Origin: an uncultured Oscillibacter sp.
GTDB taxonomy: Bacteria; Bacillota; Clostridia; Oscillospirales; Oscillospiraceae
DNA: 9,881 nucleotides
Direction: 5' to 3'
Assembly (NCBI GenBank): GCA_902490355.1
Contig: CABUDN010000098.1
Location: 1 to 9,881, forward strand
Below the pieces are notes generated by a model. The model saw only the letters and a list, made by a program, of their open reading frames with translations. It did not search any database and was not told where the DNA came from. This document shows, piece after piece, positions 7,018 through 9,881 of this stretch. Each line of letters opens with the position of its first letter. The first letter of the stretch is position 1. Position numbers and translations under genes: made by a program.

Positions 7018-7041
7018 GGCGTCCGGCGAATGCCGGACGCC
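7018..7041 (-). other. Intercistronic stem-loop between acyl-CoA dehydrogenase gene and etfB
   Basis: GGCGTCCGGC (7018-7027) and GCCGGACGCC (7032-7041) form a perfect 10-bp stem with a 4-base loop. On the - strand no T-run follows, so it should not terminate efficiently. It sits nine bases beyond the dehydrogenase stop codon and may protect the upstream message or set relative levels of the dehydrogenases and ETF. Confidence 0.65.
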
Positions 7042-7050
7042 GCCTTTTCA

Positions 7051-8190
7051 TTAAAACTTACCGATGACGCTCTTGCCGATGACCATGCGCTGGATCTGGT
7101 TGGTGCCCTCATAGATCTGGAAGATCTTGGCGTCGCGGAGGAGCTTCTCCACGGGATACTCACGGCTGTAGCCATAGCCGCCCAGGATCTGGATGGCATC
7201 CAGAGCGTTCTGCACGGCGATGTCGCCGGCATAGCACTTGGCGATGGCGGACTCGCGGGCATAGGGCAGGCCGGCATCCATCAGCTTCAGGGCGTGGGCC
7301 ACCATCTGACGGGCGGTCTCCACCCGGATCTCCATGTCGGCGATCATGAACTGCAGGCCCTGGTTCTTCAGGATGGGCTTGCCGAAGGTGATGCGCTGCT
7401 TGCCGTAGGCAACCGCCTCATCGATGGCACGCTGAGCGATACCCACAGCGCCGCAGCCAACCCAGGTACGGGACATATCCAGGGTCTTCATGGCGATCTT
7501 GTAGCCCTCGCCCTCGGCGCCCATGAGGGCGGAAGCGGGAACACGGCAGTCCTCCAGGACCACGTCGCAGGTGTTGGAGGTCCGGATGCCCATCTTGTTC
7601 TCATGGTTGCCGGTGGACAGGCCGGGCGTACCAGCCTCCACCAGGAAGGCGGACATGCCCTTGACACCCTGGGACTTGTCGGTCATGGCGGTGACCACAT
7701 AGAAGGAAGCCACACCGCCGTTGGTGATGAAGCACTTGCGGCCGTTGAGGACGTACTCGTCGCCCTCGCGGACAGCGGTGGTCTTGCTGTTGCCGGCGTC
7801 GGAACCGGCCATGGGCTCGGTCAGGCAGAAGGCGCCGTGCTTGCCTTCCATCAGCAGGTCGCAGCAGCGCTGCTTCTGCTCTTCATTGCCGCCGATCAGC
7901 ACAGCCTTGAGGGCCAGGTTGCTGGCGGTGATGGTGGTGACGAAACCGGCGTCCGCCTTGGCGAACTCTTCCATGATGGCCGCCACGGTGATCCGCTCCA
8001 GGCCCAGGCCGCCGTACTCCTCGGGAACTTCCAGGCCGTTGTAGCCCAGCTCCGCGGCCTTGGCATAGATTTCCTCGGGCCACTCGCCGGAGACATCATA
8101 TTCCTTGCACTGTTCCTTGATTTCCTTTTCGCAGAATTCCCGGACGCTGTCCAGCAGGTCCTGATCTTCGGGATTGATTAAGTAAGCCAT
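7051..8190 (-). CDS. Acyl-CoA dehydrogenase (short/medium-chain type), ETF-linked
   Basis: FAD enzyme interconverting an acyl-CoA and its 2,3-enoyl-CoA with ETF as electron partner; 379 residues, the standard length. Helical N-domain at about 1-120, then the beta domain with FCLTEPMAGSD (121-131) and KCFITNGG (152-159) contacting FAD, KMGIRTSNTCDVVLEDCRVP (199-218), and the C-terminal helical domain with RTWVGCGAVGIAQRAIDEA (241-259), QRITFGKPI (265-273) and ILGGYGYSREYPVEKLLRDA (335-354). The catalytic base is Glu361 in YEGTNQIQR, the position used by short- and medium-chain enzymes. Chain length cannot be inferred: butyryl-, propionyl- or aryl-propionyl-CoA are all possible. In anaerobes such enzymes mostly run as enoyl-CoA reductases. 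It lies between the hydroxyacid dehydrogenase (43-base gap) and etfBA. Confidence 0.95.
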   Translation of the reverse strand: MAYLINPEDQDLLDSVREFCEKEIKEQCKEYDVSGEWPEEIYAKAAELGYNGLEVPEEYGGLGLERITVAAIMEEFAKADAGFVTTITASNLALKAVLIGGNEEQKQRCCDLLMEGKHGAFCLTEPMAGSDAGNSKTTAVREGDEYVLNGRKCFITNGGVASFYVVTAMTDKSQGVKGMSAFLVEAGTPGLSTGNHENKMGIRTSNTCDVVLEDCRVPASALMGAEGEGYKIAMKTLDMSRTWVGCGAVGIAQRAIDEAVAYGKQRITFGKPILKNQGLQFMIADMEIRVETARQMVAHALKLMDAGLPYARESAIAKCYAGDIAVQNALDAIQILGGYGYSREYPVEKLLRDAKIFQIYEGTNQIQRMVIGKSVIGKF

Positions 8191-8233
8191 TGTATGTTTC
8201 CGCCTTTCTTATCTCATTGCCGTCTTGCGGCCA

Positions 8234-9652
8234 TTACAGTTTGTAGCAAACCTTGCCGGGGTTGAGGATCAGGTTGGGGTCGAATACCTTCTTGATCTGC
8301 TCCATCAGGCGCATGTTGACCTCGCCCACGGACTCAGCCAGATAGGGAACCTTGCCGGAGCCGATGCCGTGCTCGCCGGAAACCTGGCCGCCCAGCTCGG
8401 TGGCCTTGATGTACACGGCCTCCATGAACTTCTCGGCCCGGGCCTTGAACTCCTCTTCCTCCAGGTCGTTGCTGCAGCAGTAGATGTGCAGGTTGCCGTC
8501 GCCGGCGTGACCGAAGCTGCGGACCTTCAGGCCCACGGTCTCCTCCAGGGACTCCACATAGCCCAGGAACTTGGCGATCTGGGTGACGGGCACCACCACG
8601 TCGCACTCGTCCAGGAGCTTGGTGTCGGCCATGATGGCCTCCAGGAAGCTGCTGCGGGCAGCCCAGGCATCCCGCTTCAGGGCCGGGGTATCGGCCACCA
8701 GCACGTCGATGGCGCCGGCTTCCAGCACGACCTCGGAAGCGCGCTCAATGACGGCATCCAGCTCGTCGGCATCGTTGCCGTCGAAGGTCACCAGCAGGTA
8801 GGCCTCGGCCTCCACGCCGTCGATCTTCCGGGGGAAGACCTGCTTGCCCACATAGGCCTCGGAGGAGATCACGATGTCCTTGCCCATGAACTCCAGAGCC
8901 TGGGGATTGAGGTGATGCATGAAGAAGGAGGGCACCGTGGCGATGCAGGACTCCATGTCGGGATAGGGAATGATGAGGCTGATGGTCTCCTTGGGAGCGG
9001 GGATCAGCTTCAGCGTCAGCTCGGTGATGACACCCAGGGTGCCCTCAGAGCCGATCATCAGGTTCAGGAGGCTGTAGCCGGAGCTGGTCTTGGACACGGA
9101 GCTGCCCAGCTTGATGATCTCGCCGGTGGGCAGAACCACGGTCATAGCCTTGACATAGTCCCGGGTGCAGCCGTACTTGACGGCCCGCATGCCGCCGGCA
9201 TTGGTGGAGACGTTGCCGCCCAGGGTGGCAAACTTCTCGCCGGGATCGGGGGGATACAGCAGGCCCTTGGAGGAAGCATCCTCCGCCAGGGTGTTGAGCA
9301 GCACGCCGGGCTGCACGGTCACCGTGAAGTTCTCCAGGTCATAGCCCAGGATCTTGTTCATCCGGGTGGTCACCAGCAGCACGCCGCCGTGGATGGCCAC
9401 CGCGCCGCCTACCAGGCCCGTGCCGGCGCCCCGGGGCGTCACAGGGATGTGGTGCTCATTGCAGAACTTCATGACGGCTGCAATCTCTTCCGTGGAGTTG
9501 GCCTCCACCACAGCCTCGGGCGTGGCCTTTCCGTAGATGGGCATCTCGTCGTGAGAGTAGTCCTCGTTGATGTCGCTGCCGGCAAATACACGGCCGGGGG
9601 CGATGGCAGTGAGCTGCTCCAGCAGCTCGGGCGTCAGGGTCTGATAGTTCAT
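8234..9652 (-). CDS. FAD-linked 2-hydroxyacid dehydrogenase, GlcD/LctD family (probable D-lactate dehydrogenase)
   Basis: Flavoprotein oxidising a 2-hydroxyacid such as D-lactate to the 2-oxoacid; 472 residues. The N-terminal PCMH/VAO-type FAD domain (about 40-220) has PRGAGTGLVGG (73-83), PPDPGEKFATLGGN (134-147), STNAGGMRAVKYG (149-161) and GSEGTLGVITE (201-211). The C-terminal oxidase domain has GHAGDGNLH (381-389, metal/substrate histidines), SGEHGIGSGK (425-434) and FDPNLILNPGK (457-467). No Fe-S subunit (GlcF, LldE or LutA-like) is beside it; etfBA are, so ETF is the likely electron acceptor, as for LctD in acetogens. Start: ATG at 9652 has a perfect AGGAGG ten bases upstream. An in-frame ATG at 9730 lacks a ribosome site and falls between the promoter's -35 and -10 boxes. 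D-2-hydroxyglutarate or glycolate are alternative substrates. Confidence 0.92.
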   Translation of the reverse strand: MNYQTLTPELLEQLTAIAPGRVFAGSDINEDYSHDEMPIYGKATPEAVVEANSTEEIAAVMKFCNEHHIPVTPRGAGTGLVGGAVAIHGGVLLVTTRMNKILGYDLENFTVTVQPGVLLNTLAEDASSKGLLYPPDPGEKFATLGGNVSTNAGGMRAVKYGCTRDYVKAMTVVLPTGEIIKLGSSVSKTSSGYSLLNLMIGSEGTLGVITELTLKLIPAPKETISLIIPYPDMESCIATVPSFFMHHLNPQALEFMGKDIVISSEAYVGKQVFPRKIDGVEAEAYLLVTFDGNDADELDAVIERASEVVLEAGAIDVLVADTPALKRDAWAARSSFLEAIMADTKLLDECDVVVPVTQIAKFLGYVESLEETVGLKVRSFGHAGDGNLHIYCCSNDLEEEEFKARAEKFMEAVYIKATELGGQVSGEHGIGSGKVPYLAESVGEVNMRLMEQIKKVFDPNLILNPGKVCYKL

Positions 9653-9662
9653 ATCCTTGCTA

Positions 9663-9668
9663 CCTCCT
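9663..9668 (-). promoter_or_regulatory. Shine-Dalgarno site fixing the dehydrogenase start
   Basis: AGGAGG on the - strand, ten bases before the ATG at 9652. It is the strongest ribosome site in the window, and it identifies that ATG, not the one 78 bases upstream, as the start of the operon's first gene. Confidence 0.85.
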
Positions 9669-9691
9669 GTCAGTTTATCCAGTAAGCGGGC

Positions 9692-9708
9692 AATTGGTCC
9701 CACCAATT
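9692..9708. promoter_or_regulatory. Putative FadR/LldR-type operator
   Basis: AATTGGTGGGACCAATT (- strand) is a perfect inverted repeat with 7-bp arms around GGG. The TTGGTnnnACCAA core is the operator class established for FadR-subfamily GntR proteins such as FadR, PdhR and LldR. It begins about five bases after the predicted transcription start, where a bound repressor would block initiation or early elongation. The FCD regulator at 4423-5148 in the same cluster is the obvious candidate binder (inference). No second copy was found in the other intergenic regions. Confidence 0.82.
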
Positions 9709-9718
9709 TCCGAAACTT

Positions 9719-9747
9719 ACTATACGACATGTTTTCTCGTTTGTCCA
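9719..9747 (-). promoter_or_regulatory. Sigma70-type promoter of the dehydrogenase-ETF operon
   Basis: On the - strand, -35 TGGACA (9747-9742; five of six match TTGACA), a 17-base spacer, and -10 TATAGT (9724-9719; five of six match TATAAT). An A/T-rich stretch AAAAATTTTA lies just upstream of the -35. Predicted start is near 9712, giving a leader of about 60 bases that contains the palindromic operator and AGGAGG. Confidence 0.8.
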
Positions 9748-9786
9748 GTAAAATTTTTGCGCTCTCAGCGGAAAAAACAGGCCAAA

Positions 9787-9881
9787 ATGCCGCAAAAATG
9801 TTCTCAAATTATGCAGAAAGACGATTATGAACAGGAAAAGGAAGAGAGAAACTGCTATAACTGCAAATATAGCGCACTGTC
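9787..9881 (+). CDS. Possible 5' end of a divergent cysteine-containing protein (cut by window end)
   Basis: An open frame from ATG at 9787 runs off the window after 31 codons. The peptide begins MPQKCSQIMQ, continues with an acidic/basic stretch (DDYEQEKEER) and has a C-x-x-C pair in NCYNCKYSAL, like the start of a small zinc- or metal-binding protein. Only a weak ribosome site (AGG at 9779-9781) precedes it. The frame is too short to be sure and no family was recognised; it would be transcribed divergently from the dehydrogenase operon. Confidence 0.3.
   Translation, partial: MPQKCSQIMQKDDYEQEKEERNCYNCKYSAL

Larger units (their letters stand above)
9673..9751. repeat. 13-bp direct repeat bracketing promoter and operator
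   Basis: GTTTATCCAGTAA (9673-9685) and GTTTGTCCAGTAA (9739-9751) match at 12 of 13 positions, 66 bp apart start to start. One copy overlaps the -35 box; the other lies between the operator and the ribosome site. Possible binding sites for a second factor, or a relic of local duplication; no known motif was recognised. Confidence 0.5.

Noticed and set aside
7030..9685. Long + strand open frames (383 and 486 codons) opposite the acyl-CoA dehydrogenase and the hydroxyacid dehydrogenase
   Set aside because: Each mirrors a real gene almost exactly and has low-complexity composition; both are shadow frames of GC-rich codon usage.
9854..9873. GCTATA and TATAGC inverted repeat near the right edge
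   Set aside because: The arms are only 6 bp, A/T-rich and 8 bases apart, inside a possible coding frame; not distinguishable from chance.

Overview
The window carries two convergent gene clusters that look like one uptake-and-oxidation module for a small carboxylic acid. Several features point to a strictly anaerobic, fairly GC-rich member of the Clostridia, perhaps an Oscillospiraceae-like gut bacterium. The solute-binding proteins are lipoproteins, as expected for a Gram-positive cell. Strong AGGAGG-type ribosome sites and third-position GC-rich codons fit as well, and so does the pairing of ETF with a GlcD-type dehydrogenase and an acyl-CoA dehydrogenase. The taxon is an inference from style, not a database match.

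Left half, + strand (about 33-4312): a TRAP transporter operon. Two tandem dctP genes encode lipoproteins that align without gaps at about 76% identity. They are followed by dctQ (small membrane subunit) and dctM (large membrane subunit). A perfect 15-bp stem-loop without a T-run lies between the binding-protein genes and the membrane genes, and a classical intrinsic terminator closes the operon at 4275-4312. A 15-bp palindrome lies upstream of the first gene.

Right half, - strand (about 9747-4355), in transcription order: a GlcD/LctD-family FAD-linked 2-hydroxyacid (probably lactate) dehydrogenase, an acyl-CoA dehydrogenase, etfB, etfA, and a GntR/FadR (FCD) regulator. The promoter can be read directly: -35 TGGACA, a 17-bp spacer, -10 TATAGT. 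Just downstream is a perfect 17-bp palindrome, AATTGGTGGGACCAATT, of the TTGGTnnnACCAA type used by FadR/PdhR/LldR regulators. It is probably the site of the FCD regulator at the end of the same cluster. A 13-bp near-identical direct repeat brackets this control region. The promoter and an AGGAGG site place the dehydrogenase start at 9652, not at the upstream ATG at 9730. A stem-loop with a T-rich tail separates etfA from the regulator, and another terminator faces the TRAP terminator at 4355-4386.

Working model (inference): the TRAP system imports a 2-hydroxyacid such as lactate, the GlcD-type enzyme oxidises it, and EtfAB takes the electrons. EtfA has no ferredoxin-like extension, and the cluster also encodes an acyl-CoA dehydrogenase. 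ETF could therefore pass electrons from the hydroxyacid directly to an enoyl-CoA, a redox-balanced alternative to the ferredoxin-dependent lactate dehydrogenase/ETF system of acetogens. The last 95 bases may hold the start of a divergent cysteine-containing gene. I saw no tRNA or rRNA genes, CRISPR array, insertion sequence or phage gene. No gene-free stretch exceeds about 230 bases.
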